Numbered from the stretch's first letter, positions 35,183 through 45,129 are shown. The stretch is DNA of 64,000 nt from an uncultured Clostridia bacterium (GCA_934632155.1 CAKTXZ010000011.1:19944-83943); one strand, 5' to 3'. The notes: generated by a model not told the origin, from the sequence alone. Made by a program: numbers and translations.

Positions 35183-37719
35183 AAGCGATTCGACTGAAAA
35201 CAGAGCATCTAATAAACCCCATCGGCGTTGATTTTACCGCGCCCCGCCTATTTTGGAACTGTGAGGGCGGCAAAAAGCAGACGGCCTATCAAATCATCGC
35301 CGAGAATGACGCCGGGATGATCCTCTGGGACAGCGCCAGGGTGGAAAGCGCCGGCATGTGCGTAAAATGGGGCGGCGCTCCCGTGCCGCCGAAAACGAAG
35401 GTACTCTGGAACGTGCGGCTCTGGGACGAGACCGATACCTCCGGCGATTGGAGCGAAGCGTGCTTCGAGACCGGCATCAACACATGGAGCGCCAAGTGGA
35501 TCACCGGCGATTATCCGGTCAACAAGAAAGTACGTTATCCCGTGGACTGCTTCCGCAAGGCTTTTCACGCCGCCGATGTGAAAAAGGCGCGGCTGTACAT
35601 CACCGCCTGCGGCCTGTACGAGGCAAAGCTGAACGGGCAGCGCATCGGTGATTTCGTTCGCGCCCCCGGCATTACCGACTACCGCAAGCGCGTGCAGGTT
35701 CAGACCTACGACGTGACCGACCTGCTGCAAAACGGCGAAAACGCCCTGACGGTGCAGCTGGCCGACGGCTGGTATCGCGGCTCCTGTGGCGCGTGGGGCA
35801 TCCGCAACCAGTACGGCACGGAGACAAAGCTGCTCTCTCAGCTGGAAATCACCCGCGCCGACGGCAGCGTGCAGACCATCGTCACCGACGAGAGCTGGGA
35901 GTGGTCCAACGACGGCCCTATTCGCTTTGCCGACAACAAGGACGGCGAGATCGTGGACGCACAGAAAGAACCGTCCTATTCCGGCAGGGCAAAGGTCACG
36001 AGCCACCCCGTCGCACCCTCGGCCTCCAACAATGTCCCGGTCACGGAGCATGAGCGGCTGAAAGCAAAGCTGATTACCACCCCCTGCGGCAAGACCGTAC
36101 TGGACTTCGGGCAGAACATCGCGGGCTATGCGGAATTTGCCGTCAACGCTCACGCCGGGCAGAAGATCAAACTTCGCTTCGGCGAGCTGCTGGACGCAGA
36201 CGGTGAGTTCACGCAGAAAAACATCCAGCTTTCTCGCAAGGATTTCATCACTCCCCGCCAAGAGGTCGTTTACACCTGTAAGGAGGGCGAAAACCGCTAC
36301 AAGACAACTTTCGCCATCTTCGGCTTTCAGTATGTGCTGGTGGAGACGGACATTCCCTTTGCTGTCGAGAACTTTACCGCCATTGCGGTTTATTCCGACA
36401 TGGCGCGCACGGGCTTTTTTGAAAGCTCCAACGCGCTCCTTGACAAATTCGTGGAAAACACCGTCTGGAGCGCCAAGAACAACCACGCCGACCTGCCCAC
36501 CGATTGCCCCACGCGCGAGCGGCACGGCTGGAGCGGCGACGCGCAGATCTTCTGCCCAACGGCCAGCTATCTGTTCGACTATCTGCCCTTTGCCGAGAAG
36601 TATCTGAACGACCTGTACGACTGGCAGAAGAAGAGCGGATGCCTTCCGCAGATCGCGCCGGAGGGCGGCACGGACTTTTATATGCGCGCCATGAACGGCT
36701 CGGTCGGCTGGGCGGACGCGGGCGTGCTGATGCCCTATGTCCTGTGGAAACGGTACGGCGACACGGAGGTGCCGAAAAAATATCTGCCCGGCATGCGGCG
36801 CTACGCGAGGTTCATGCAGAGGCGCTGCGGCAAATGGTACCCAACCGCCAGACGCACCGGCCTGCGCGGCGGGGACAAAAAGTATCTTTCCAACTATGGT
36901 CAGGCCTACGGCGAGTGGGCGGAGCCGGAGAGCGTCCACCATATGACCTGGAAGGACTGCGCCGTGCCCCATCCGGAGGTGGCCACCGCCTACACCGCCC
37001 ATGTGATGGACTGCATGGCCGAGATGGAATCGGCGCTGGGCAATGAGGCGGAAGCAAGCGCCTATCGGGAGTTTGCCGCCGGCTGCCGCAGAAGCTATCA
37101 GGCGCTGCGCCGCACCGCCGCCTATTCGCTGGACACCGACCGTCAGGCGCAGCTGGTGCGTCCGCTGGCGTTCAATCTGCTGGATGAAAAGCAGGCGGCG
37201 TATGCGCAAAAGCGGCTGCTGACCGCACTGGAGCATTTCGGCTGGCGCGTCGGCACGGGCTTTCTGTCCACGCCGCTGATTTTGGGTGTGCTGACGGATA
37301 TTGACTTGGAATCAGCCTACCGGCTGCTGGAAAATGAAGAGATTCCCGGTTGGCTGAGTATGCCGAAAAACGGTGCTACGACCATTTGGGAGGCTTGGGA
37401 AGGACCGAACAGCAAAAGCGGCGGCATTGGGTCTTTGAACCACTACTCCAAGGGTGCTGTGGTGGCGTGGCTCTTTGACACGATGTGCGGTATCCGCGTG
37501 GACGGCGAAAATCATTTTGTGATTGCGCCGCATCCCGGCGGGCATTTCACCCGTGCCCAAGCTGCCTATGACAGCGTGTACGGCAGGGCGGAAAGCGGCT
37601 GGGAGAAAACGGAGAACGGCTGGTGCTACACCGTCACCGTTCCCGCTAACTGCACGGCGATGCTGTGCCTGCCGGGAAAAGAGCCGGTGACACTGGAGAG
37701 TGGAACGTATACCTTTTGA
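35179..37719 (+). CDS. Alpha-L-rhamnosidase (GH78)
   Basis: This enzyme hydrolyses terminal alpha-L-rhamnose. The 846-residue protein follows GH78 order: N-terminal fibronectin-like domain (about 1-105), Bac_rhamnosid N-domain (about 125-290), concanavalin-like domain, and the (alpha/alpha)6 catalytic barrel with DCPTRERHGWSGD (general acid Glu, about residue 448). A C-terminal beta domain carries the NHYSKGAVVAWLF and APHPGGHFTRAQA segments. There is no signal peptide, so it is cytoplasmic and acts on imported glycosides. ATGA overlap with the symporter shows tight coupling. Confidence 0.93.
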   Translation: MKAIRLKTEHLINPIGVDFTAPRLFWNCEGGKKQTAYQIIAENDAGMILWDSARVESAGMCVKWGGAPVPPKTKVLWNVRLWDETDTSGDWSEACFETGINTWSAKWITGDYPVNKKVRYPVDCFRKAFHAADVKKARLYITACGLYEAKLNGQRIGDFVRAPGITDYRKRVQVQTYDVTDLLQNGENALTVQLADGWYRGSCGAWGIRNQYGTETKLLSQLEITRADGSVQTIVTDESWEWSNDGPIRFADNKDGEIVDAQKEPSYSGRAKVTSHPVAPSASNNVPVTEHERLKAKLITTPCGKTVLDFGQNIAGYAEFAVNAHAGQKIKLRFGELLDADGEFTQKNIQLSRKDFITPRQEVVYTCKEGENRYKTTFAIFGFQYVLVETDIPFAVENFTAIAVYSDMARTGFFESSNALLDKFVENTVWSAKNNHADLPTDCPTRERHGWSGDAQIFCPTASYLFDYLPFAEKYLNDLYDWQKKSGCLPQIAPEGGTDFYMRAMNGSVGWADAGVLMPYVLWKRYGDTEVPKKYLPGMRRYARFMQRRCGKWYPTARRTGLRGGDKKYLSNYGQAYGEWAEPESVHHMTWKDCAVPHPEVATAYTAHVMDCMAEMESALGNEAEASAYREFAAGCRRSYQALRRTAAYSLDTDRQAQLVRPLAFNLLDEKQAAYAQKRLLTALEHFGWRVGTGFLSTPLILGVLTDIDLESAYRLLENEEIPGWLSMPKNGATTIWEAWEGPNSKSGGIGSLNHYSKGAVVAWLFDTMCGIRVDGENHFVIAPHPGGHFTRAQAAYDSVYGRAESGWEKTENGWCYTVTVPANCTAMLCLPGKEPVTLESGTYTF

Positions 37720-37728
37720 GGTGAAGCG

Positions 37729-40056
37729 ATGGATATTGAAAAAATCTTGCAGCAGATGACACTGGAGGACAAAATTGCGCTTTGCTCTGGTGAAAACTTC
37801 TGGGAAACAAAGAAATACGAAAAAAACGGCATACCCTCCCTCTTCATGTGCGACGGCCCCCACGGCCTGCGAAAGCAGGAAAACGCGGCGGATATGCTGG
37901 GCGTGAACGAATCCAGAAAGGCCACCTGCTTTCCCGCCGAGGTGACCGCTGCCGGAAGCTGGAACCCGGAGCTGCTTGCCGAAATCGGCGCGGCCATCGG
38001 CGGGGAGGCCAGGGAGCAGGGCGTGGGGCTGGTGCTCGGCCCCGGCGTCAATCTCAAGCGCAACCCCCTCTGCGGGCGAAACTTTGAGTATTTCAGCGAG
38101 GACCCGTATCTGACGGGCAGGCTGGCGGCGGGATTTATCAGGGGTGCAGAAGCGCAGGGGATCGGCACCAGTCTCAAGCACTTCGCCGCAAATTCGCAGG
38201 AAAAAAGCCGGTTTAACTCCGACAGTGTGCTGGACGAGCGCACGCTGCGGGAGCTGTACCTGACAGCCTTCGAAATCGCCGTCAAGGAGGGCAAGCCCTC
38301 CACGGTCATGTGCGCCTATCCGAAGCTGAACGGGGTACACTGTTCGGACAACAAGAGGCTGCTCACAGATATTCTCCGAACCGAATGGGGCTTCGATGGC
38401 ATGGTGATCACCGACTGGGGCGCGATGAACGACCGCATCAAGGGCTTTTGGGCGGGCTGTGACCTGAACATGCCGGGCGGCAGCGACTACATGGAAAAGG
38501 ATGTTTTCCAGGCGGTTAAGGACGGCACGCTGCCGGAAAGCTGCGTGGACGGCAGCGCCCGCCGGGTGCTGAAGCTGGTGTTCCGGGCAACGGAAACGCT
38601 GAGCAAAAAAGCAGCCTGCGATTACGAAGCCCATCACGCCCTTGCCAAACGTGCGGCAGCGGAAGGCGCTGTGCTGCTGAAAAACGAGGGCGGTATTCTG
38701 CCGCTGCAGCAGGATGCAAAAATCGCCGTCATTGGCGCGATGGCGAAGAACCTGCGCCATCAGGGGGCGGGCTCCAGCCACATCAACCCTGTCCGGCTGA
38801 GTCATCCGCTGGACTTCCTGCCGAACGCGGCCTATGCGCCCGGCTGCGACGAGCGGGGCGACACGACGGACGCGATGCTGGAAGAAGCAAGGAAGGCGGC
38901 GCAGCAGGCGGAGATCGCCGTGGTGTTCGCCGGCCTGCCCGACCATTGCGAGTCCGAGGGCTTTGACCGGGACGATATGAAAATGCCCGCAGGACAGCTG
39001 CGCATGATCGAAGCCGTGGTCAGCGCCAATCCCAACACGGTGGTGGTGCTGCTGTGCGGCAGCGCCGTGGAATGTCCGTGGGCGGACGAGGTGAAAGCCG
39101 TCCTCTATATGGGGCTGCCCGGTCAGGCAGGCGGCGAGGCCATTGCGGATCTGCTCTATGGCCGTATTAACCCCAGCGGCAGGCTGGCGGAGAGCTGGCC
39201 GTTTACTTATGAGGATGTTCCGTCCTCCGAAGTTTATGGAAAAACCGCCGACGCTCTGTATCAGGAGGGCGTTTATGTGGGCTATCGGTACTATGACAAG
39301 GCGGGCGTGCCTGTCCGCTGGCCGTTCGGATTCGGCCTGAGCTATACGGAATTCGTCTATTCCGATCTGACGGTATCCGGCGACACCGTCTCCGTCACCG
39401 TAAAAAATACCGGCGCTTTCGCCGGTGCGGAGGTGGCGCAACTCTACATGGAAGCACCGCAGGGCGGCCTGCACCGCCCGCCGCGGGAGCTGAAGGGCTT
39501 CCGAAAGGTATTCCTGCAGCCGGGCGAAGCCCAAACCGTCACCTTCCCTTTGACTGACCGCAGCTTTGCCGTCTGGCAGGACGGGTGGAGGATTCCCGGC
39601 GGAACCTACACCGTCTGCGTCGGCGGTCTGACCGCTTCCATTGAGAAGCAGGGTGAAATGCTACCCATCCCGGCATGGCAAGGCGGCAGCTGGTACGAGC
39701 GCTGCACCGGCAAGCCGAATCAGGCCGATTGGGAAGCGATGCTGGGACATAGCTACACGCCGCCGGTTCTGAAAAAAGGCGCGTTCACCATGGACAACAC
39801 CGTTATGGAAATGAAGGATTACAGTCTCATTATGAAGATCATGTTCAAAGCGGTGGAGGCGACCGTTGCCAAGGGCTACGGCGGCAAAAAGGACTATGAA
39901 AATCCGAATTTCCGGATGCAGATGGCTTCCTCTGCCGGAGCGCCGATCCGCAGCATGATGATCTCCGGCGGCATGAAGGGCGGCGTGCTGCCCGGCATGC
40001 TGGAAATAGCCAACGGGCACTTCTTCCGGGGCATCCGGAAAATGATCAAGGGGTGA
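37729..40056 (+). CDS. Beta-glucosidase-like GH3 enzyme
   Basis: The 775-residue protein has the two GH3 domains: the N-terminal TIM-barrel (about 1-300) with LVLGPGVNLKRNPLCGRNFE, the KHFAANSQE motif and nucleophile Asp in MVITDWGAM (about residue 226), and the alpha/beta sandwich. A fibronectin III-like C-domain (about 545-620) follows, including GFGLSYTEF. The tail beyond about residue 660 is an extra segment rich in Met and Lys. There is no signal peptide. It probably removes glucose from de-rhamnosylated glycosides, working after the GH78 enzyme; the exact sugar specificity is not readable. Confidence 0.9.
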   Translation: MDIEKILQQMTLEDKIALCSGENFWETKKYEKNGIPSLFMCDGPHGLRKQENAADMLGVNESRKATCFPAEVTAAGSWNPELLAEIGAAIGGEAREQGVGLVLGPGVNLKRNPLCGRNFEYFSEDPYLTGRLAAGFIRGAEAQGIGTSLKHFAANSQEKSRFNSDSVLDERTLRELYLTAFEIAVKEGKPSTVMCAYPKLNGVHCSDNKRLLTDILRTEWGFDGMVITDWGAMNDRIKGFWAGCDLNMPGGSDYMEKDVFQAVKDGTLPESCVDGSARRVLKLVFRATETLSKKAACDYEAHHALAKRAAAEGAVLLKNEGGILPLQQDAKIAVIGAMAKNLRHQGAGSSHINPVRLSHPLDFLPNAAYAPGCDERGDTTDAMLEEARKAAQQAEIAVVFAGLPDHCESEGFDRDDMKMPAGQLRMIEAVVSANPNTVVVLLCGSAVECPWADEVKAVLYMGLPGQAGGEAIADLLYGRINPSGRLAESWPFTYEDVPSSEVYGKTADALYQEGVYVGYRYYDKAGVPVRWPFGFGLSYTEFVYSDLTVSGDTVSVTVKNTGAFAGAEVAQLYMEAPQGGLHRPPRELKGFRKVFLQPGEAQTVTFPLTDRSFAVWQDGWRIPGGTYTVCVGGLTASIEKQGEMLPIPAWQGGSWYERCTGKPNQADWEAMLGHSYTPPVLKKGAFTMDNTVMEMKDYSLIMKIMFKAVEATVAKGYGGKKDYENPNFRMQMASSAGAPIRSMMISGGMKGGVLPGMLEIANGHFFRGIRKMIKG

Positions 40057-40062
40057 GCAGGT

Positions 40063-40727
40063 GTGCCGAGTCTATATGCCCATATGATGAATTTGGTGTT
40101 TCGCTGTATGCCGCAGGACAAGCCGGGGCAGCCCCACGACTATGCGGCGGAGCGAAAACGAAATGACAGAAGGCCCCCAAGACCGCCCAAGGGTGTGACA
40201 GTCCGGCCTGGCGAATTGGATGGGCTGTCGGCGGAGTTCATTCAAAAAAGCGGCAATCAAAAGGGAACGATTTGGTACTGTCCTTGGCGCTATTGCTGAA
40301 GGAAAAGGAGCTTCCTCAGCCACGGGCATTGGTAGCGCTCCCCCCCTGTGTGACGCAGGCTGACCAGCTCCCGTCCTACACCGAAAATGCAGCTACAGAC
40401 TATATGCTCCGTACTTCTGTAATGGAGGGCAAAATCAAGGTCGTGTTTGGCGAGAGAGCCAATGATTTGGAATATCTGCGTCAGCCGACCATCTCACCGC
40501 TGTACGGTGATTTCAGCGGACTTCCGCCGGTGTTCTTTTCAGTCTCCGACACAGAGGTGCTGCTGGATGATTCCAGGGTGCTGTATGAAAAGCTGAAAAA
40601 GCAGGGACATCAAACGGCGCTGGACGTCCGTCACGGCGTCTGCCACGCCTTTCAGGTATTTACAGCCATGCCGGAGGCAAAACGGGCGCTTGCTGTAGTT
40701 TTTCGCACATTGGAGGAATGGGCATGA
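40063..40727 (+). pseudogene. Alpha/beta hydrolase (acetyl-esterase type) with internal deletion
   Basis: The first 70 or so codons (MMNLVFRCMPQDKPG, then ELDGLSAEFIQKSGNQKGTI) look like the N-terminus of an HGGG-type esterase, but the frame runs into a stop. In another frame, from about 40272, the C-terminal half continues (LALLLKEKELPQPRALVAL, then SDTEVLLDDSRVLYEKLKK and HGVCHAFQVF with the catalytic His). The oxyanion HGGG loop and the nucleophile GxSxG segment are missing at the junction near 40275. A deletion with frame change has therefore destroyed the enzyme. Its position in the operon suggests a former deacetylase or esterase for the glycoside substrate. Confidence 0.8.
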
Positions 40728-41569
40728 AGAAATGGATGAAAGCAGTTCTCATTGGCGCAGGGGCGTTTGCGGTGGTTGCCGGAATTGCGGCGATCGTCTG
40801 CATTGCGCACTATGTGGGCTTTCCCGAGCCTGCCGGTCCGGAAAAGACAGGCTGCCGAACGGAGACTCTCTGCGTGGAATATGACGTCATCAGCCTGTAC
40901 GGAAAGGCGCTGATCCCGGACGGGGACGGGCCGTTTCCCACTGTCATCTATACCCACGGCGCGGAGAGTGATGATAAGGCGGATATGACCACGCTGAAAG
41001 GCCTTGCCATGAGCGGCGTCGCCTGCTACACCTTCGATTTCTACGGCTGGACAGATCGCAGCACCGGGCCGCAGGGCGTGCATTGGTTCCATGACGTTCC
41101 CGGAGGCGTTGACGATTCCTATGAGAAAAAGGTCTTGCGGCAGGTGGAGGATTTGAACGCCGTCATCGAAGCGGCAAAGGGTTGGGCTTTCATGGATACA
41201 TCTCGGCTTTACCTTGCAGGCAGCTCCATGGGCGGTGCGACGGTGGCGACTGCCGCTGTGACCCACAGCGATGACATTCGCGGCATTGTGCTGGAGTATC
41301 CTGCCATCAATCTGAACCCGGAGGCCATGGTGAGCGGCACGCCCTTGGACGTCAACGGCTACACGGGGCCGGTTTTGATCTTGCAGGGTACGAAGGATGT
41401 GATCGTCCCCATGGAGATGTCCCAAAACCTGACTGCCCACTACAATACCCTCCGGGACGACCATGCAGAGCTGGTTATTTATGAGGGGCAGCCCCATGTT
41501 TTCACCGGAAAGTACAAGGTGCTGGCTGCGAAGGAAATCTACCGCTTTCTTGAGGAAACCGCATCATGA
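40724..41569 (+). CDS. Membrane-anchored alpha/beta hydrolase
   Basis: The 281-residue protein begins with an uncleaved-looking signal anchor (about residues 4-29, hydrophobic) and continues as an alpha/beta hydrolase. It has THGAESDD after the first strand, nucleophile Ser in LAGSSMGGATVAT, Asp in LQGTKDVIVP and His in EGQPHVF. This resembles dienelactone-hydrolase or esterase types acting on small esters outside the membrane. The second ATG was chosen because GGAGG is 7 bases before it (only 1 base before the first). Its stop overlaps the GH43-like gene. Confidence 0.83.
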   Translation: MKKWMKAVLIGAGAFAVVAGIAAIVCIAHYVGFPEPAGPEKTGCRTETLCVEYDVISLYGKALIPDGDGPFPTVIYTHGAESDDKADMTTLKGLAMSGVACYTFDFYGWTDRSTGPQGVHWFHDVPGGVDDSYEKKVLRQVEDLNAVIEAAKGWAFMDTSRLYLAGSSMGGATVATAAVTHSDDIRGIVLEYPAINLNPEAMVSGTPLDVNGYTGPVLILQGTKDVIVPMEMSQNLTAHYNTLRDDHAELVIYEGQPHVFTGKYKVLAAKEIYRFLEETAS

Positions 41570-43026
41570 AGCATACTGCCTGTAATCCCGTTCTCCCCAT
41601 TTCCGTCTGCATGGCAGACGGAGAGCCCCATGTATATGGCGAACGGGTCTATCTCTTCGGCTCCCACGATACGCCCGGCGGCGAGAGCTTCTGCCTGGAG
41701 GACTATGAATTTTTCTCCGCGCCGCTGGATGACCTGTCCCACTGGACGAGCAGGGGGACAAATTACTCCGCCAAGCAGGATCCATTGTTCGGTGAAAATG
41801 CCCGGTATCTCTATGCCCCGGACGTGGTGCGCGGCAATGACGGACGGTACTATCTTTATTACTGTCTGGCAGGCTGGAAGGGCAAGGGCGGCTAATCCCA
41901 TCCCATCAGCGTGGCGGTCTGCGACAGTCCGGACGGAAAATATGATTACTACGGCGTGGTGCAAAACCCGGGCGGCACGCCCTATCAGGGCTTCGTGTGC
42001 TTTGACCCGGCGGTAATGAACGACAACGGTGTGATTCGTCTGTATTTTGGAACCGGCCCGTTCCGAGGCATGGCGGTAAAGCCATGGAATGCATTTGCGC
42101 TGTCCAAGGTATACGCAGGAGTATTTGATAAACCCGCAAAAGCTTTTTTGCAAAAGCCCAGTCCCTTGGGGGCCAATGCTGCTGTACTGTGCGACGATAT
42201 GCTGACGCTGAAGGAACCGCCCAAACGCATTGCGGACACGCCGGATTTCAAAGCTCACGCCTTCTTTGAGGGCAGCAGCATCCGGAAGATCGGACAGACT
42301 TACTACTTTGTTTACTCCTCTCAGAAAAACCACGAGCTGTGCTATGCCACATCAGGTTTCCCGGACAGAGATTTTCGCTATCGAGGGACGCTGGTGAGCA
42401 ACGGGGACGTGGGCTATGACGGGAGGCGAGAGCGGAAACGCTGCAACGCCACCGGTACGACCCACGGCGGCATAGAGCAAATCGGCGGCAAATGGTATGC
42501 TTTTTACCATCGGCTGACCCACGGCAGCGACTATTCCCGCCAGATGTGCGCCGAACCGCTGACCATCCGGCCGGACGGCTCCATTGCACAAGTTGAGATG
42601 ACTTCCTGCGGTCTGAATGACGGTGATTTGCCCGGCATGGGCGAATACCCGGCAGTAATCTGCTGTAATCTGACCAACGGAAAAATGCCGCACATTGCCA
42701 ACCAAATCCGCAAGAACATCCCCGTCATTGCCAACTCCGATATGGAATGGTATGTTGGAAATGCGGCAAGGGGAACGCAGATCGGGTACAAATATTTCTC
42801 CATTCAGGACGATACCGTACTGCGTGTGACCGCAAGAGGTAAAGGGTGGATTCACATTAAAATCAATGGCAGAAGCGTTGGAAGCATGGCCTTCCGTTCT
42901 GAAAAATGGGCGGCTGCATCGCTGACGATTCCCCAAAGCCATCCCCATGCCGCGCTCTGGCTGACGGTAACGGAGGGCAACTTGGATATCCTGTCGCTGT
43001 ATTTTTCTCTGGAGGCGAATGAATGA
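41566..43026 (+). pseudogene. GH43-like arabinosidase/xylosidase with one in-frame TAA
   Basis: The reading frame is continuous for 487 codons apart from a single TAA at 41893-41895 (codon 110), with no frame change: ...GWKGKGG-stop-SHPISVAVCDS. A Tyr codon (TAC or TAT) is the likely ancestor. Before the stop are ADGEPHVYGERVYLFGSHD and YLYAPDVVRGNDGRYYLYYC; after it are FFEGSSIRKIGQTYYFVY and TGTTHGGIEQIGGKWYAFYHR, which outline a five-bladed GH43 beta-propeller plus a small C-terminal beta domain. No signal peptide is seen. A fresh nonsense mutation, a sequencing error or stop readthrough all remain possible. It overlaps both neighbours by 4 bases. Confidence 0.8.
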
Positions 43027-43892
43027 AATACTGCCTTGCAATCGATATGCCGGTCAGCTATCTGCAGGCGACCTGTCGGGGTCGGTATACCCTGCGGGAG
43101 AACTGCCTGACCAATGATCGAAAGGCACAGGTGGACTTGGCGGAGGAGATCAAGAATGCCATGCCGGCGCATGGTCGCCCCATTCATACGGACGATCTGA
43201 AGCGCGCCCTCCATCACCTCCCGCCGGATCAGGTGGAGAAAGAGCCCCACATTCATCGGGGGTTCATCATGGTTGCCTTCCATGCGTACTTCCATGAATC
43301 CATGGCCGATCTGACGGCCGAAGAACCGGATCAGATTGCAGCCTTCATACTCTCCGGCCCGGTGATCACACCAAAGGGTCAGGGAATGAACATGATCGAT
43401 GTTTTCGCCATGTACTGTAAGCGGCATGCGCCTTTCACGCTGGACGAGCTGACGGCTTTCGCAAAAGAGTGTGATTCGACCATCTATATGGACACGGCTC
43501 ACAGGAATTGCCTGCGCATCAGCGAAGAAGAATTTGTGCCGAACGGGTCAGTGCGTTGGAGCATTCCTCATGTGGACGCCGCCATAGTGCTTCACTGTCC
43601 TGGGAAATATGTGTCACTGAAAAATATCCAGTACTTCGATGCTTTCCCCTTTGTGGGATATCCATGGAACAGTTACCTGCTGGAGCAGTGTGTGGCCACG
43701 GTCAGTAAGGACTTCATGCTGATGCACTCCAGCTACGCTAGGAACACCACGTCCGGTGCGATTGTTCGCAGGAATGCCGGGTTTGAAAGCTTTGATGACG
43801 TGCTGGCGGATGTTCTGGCCAATGCGGCTGTATTCGCTCCTTGTGCGGATGGTTATAGCAGAGCCTGCATCCGCAATGTCCGCAGAAAATGA
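43023..43892 (+). CDS. Hypothetical protein, C-terminus replaced by recombinase remnant
   Basis: I cannot assign a function to this 289-residue product. It belongs to a type of hypothetical protein that I associate with Clostridia (segments such as RGRYTLRENCL, HRGFIMVAFHAYFHESMADL, YPWNSYLLEQCVATVSKDF and SGAIVRRNAGFESFDDVLADVL). No membrane segments or signal peptide are seen. The last about 15 residues are not part of the family: from about 43848 the same DNA, read on the other strand, encodes the zinc-ribbon end of a serine recombinase, so the true C-terminus was lost at that junction. It starts within the stop of the GH43-like gene. The protein may or may not be functional. Confidence 0.6.
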   Translation: MKYCLAIDMPVSYLQATCRGRYTLRENCLTNDRKAQVDLAEEIKNAMPAHGRPIHTDDLKRALHHLPPDQVEKEPHIHRGFIMVAFHAYFHESMADLTAEEPDQIAAFILSGPVITPKGQGMNMIDVFAMYCKRHAPFTLDELTAFAKECDSTIYMDTAHRNCLRISEEEFVPNGSVRWSIPHVDAAIVLHCPGKYVSLKNIQYFDAFPFVGYPWNSYLLEQCVATVSKDFMLMHSSYARNTTSGAIVRRNAGFESFDDVLADVLANAAVFAPCADGYSRACIRNVRRK

Positions 43893-44425
43893 CGCCCGTC
43901 AGCAGGCTCCCGGTATCCGTTCGGAAAACCACAGGTTCGCTGTCGAAGTTCTTGGCCGATTTGGCTTTGACAGTCTGCTGGCATCTCATGAACAGATCAT
44001 CATTGATGATCTTCAAATACTCGAGGGTTCCGACTCCGCGCCATGCATGCGGTAAATGCCAATGTAGATCGGGTTGTCAATGATCGCCCGGACGCTTGTC
44101 CCCCGCCAGAGGCGGGTGCCTCGCTTCGTCTTTATGCCGCGCTCGAGCGGAATACTGGCGCAGAAAATCAGAGCCGCATAATCTCGCCCCCATGTTCTGA
44201 ATCCGCCTCCATCTTCGAATGAAATGCAAATGCAATGCCCTTGCTATCGAAGAAGCTTTGAATTGCATTCAGAACGATAGCGTCGGGAAGTGTTTTCCGT
44301 TTTTATAGCGATTTACCGTTAAGAAGCCGATGCCGGGGCCTTGCTTAACGCCATTTGCGTCATACCCGATGATTCGCGTGCCTATTTGAGCGCTTTTGCG
44401 AAAGTCATAATTGATCACTGCCACC
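43848..44425 (-). pseudogene. Decayed large serine recombinase fragment
   Basis: On the minus strand, pieces of a site-specific recombinase can be read across several frames: RGTSVRAIIDNPIYIGIYRM (recombinase domain), then LFMRCQQTVKAKSAKNF, then TGSLLTGVIFCGHCGCRLC (zinc beta-ribbon with CxxC). Upstream pieces (GYDANGVKQGPGIGF, SKGIAFAFHSKMEADSEHG) are in the same orientation with frame breaks and an internal stop. The N-terminal resolvase catalytic domain is not recognisable, and the C-terminal part after the zinc ribbon is cut off where the hypothetical gene begins. It is a remnant of a mobile element. Confidence 0.75.
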
Positions 44426-44512
44426 CATATTATAGCGCTTGCCATATCGCTTGTATCGAAGGCGCGCGTCGAAATAACGCAGATTTATACACATTTTTGG
44501 CGATAATGAACA

Positions 44513-44547
44513 TAAAAAAGCCGCCAGACACACCAAGCAGCTTTTTA
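44513..44547 (-). terminator. Intrinsic terminator of the SRAP gene
   Basis: On the minus strand AGCTGCT and GGCGGCT can pair (two G-U), followed by TTTTTT, within 40 bases of the SRAP stop codon. Confidence 0.65.
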
Positions 44548-44550
44548 TAT

Positions 44551-45129
44551 CTATTTCGCCAAACGGTATTCCATATCCGTCTGCGCGGCTTTCAGCACAT
44601 CCGTGGCTTCATACCGCGCGTTCAGCCAATCGCCTATGGTCTCGGCAGGCAGAATAACCGGCATTCGATTGTGGATGAAGGCGATGCCTTCCGCCGGTTC
44701 GCGGGTCAGAATGCTGCAGGACGCACGGTGGCCTTCCTTGCGGTAGACGCCCGCGAGATAGATCATGCTGCTATTCTGCGGCGCGATGGCGTACTTGATC
44801 TTGTCCTTTCCGCGATGCTCCCATTCGAAATAGCAGGTGGCGGGAATCAGGCAGCGGCGCTGGGCCATGCCGTCTTTGAAGATTGCCTTCTCCGCGGCGG
44901 TTTCGCTGCGGGCGTTAAATAGAAGCTTGCCGTCGGGCAATGTGTAGCCCCAGTGCATGGCATACGCGCAGGGCTGGAGGCTGGGGTTGTTGGCCAGCAC
45001 GGGGACGGTGTCGCCGGGGTGGATTTCGCCGCCGGTTTTCGCGTCCGGGTTGCGGCGATTGACGGCTTCGATGATCTGGCGCAGTTCCTCGGCTGCGTCG
45101 TCCTCGGTGATGTAATAGCGTCCGCACAT
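44551..45129 (-). CDS. yedK: SOS response-associated peptidase (SRAP/YedK family)
   Basis: SRAP proteins form a covalent link to abasic sites in single-stranded DNA through Cys2. The 192-residue protein starts MCGRYYITEDD, so Cys2 is exposed after Met removal; this decides the start (ATG with GGAG 7 bases upstream, not the ATG two codons earlier). Other conserved parts are MHWGYTLPDGKLLFNARSET (Asn and Glu of the active site), RCLIPATCYFEWEH and FIHNRMPVILP (His). It lies 12 bases after a broken SLOG-family gene, so the two were probably co-transcribed. Confidence 0.92.
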   Translation of the reverse strand: MCGRYYITEDDAAEELRQIIEAVNRRNPDAKTGGEIHPGDTVPVLANNPSLQPCAYAMHWGYTLPDGKLLFNARSETAAEKAIFKDGMAQRRCLIPATCYFEWEHRGKDKIKYAIAPQNSSMIYLAGVYRKEGHRASCSILTREPAEGIAFIHNRMPVILPAETIGDWLNARYEATDVLKAAQTDMEYRLAK

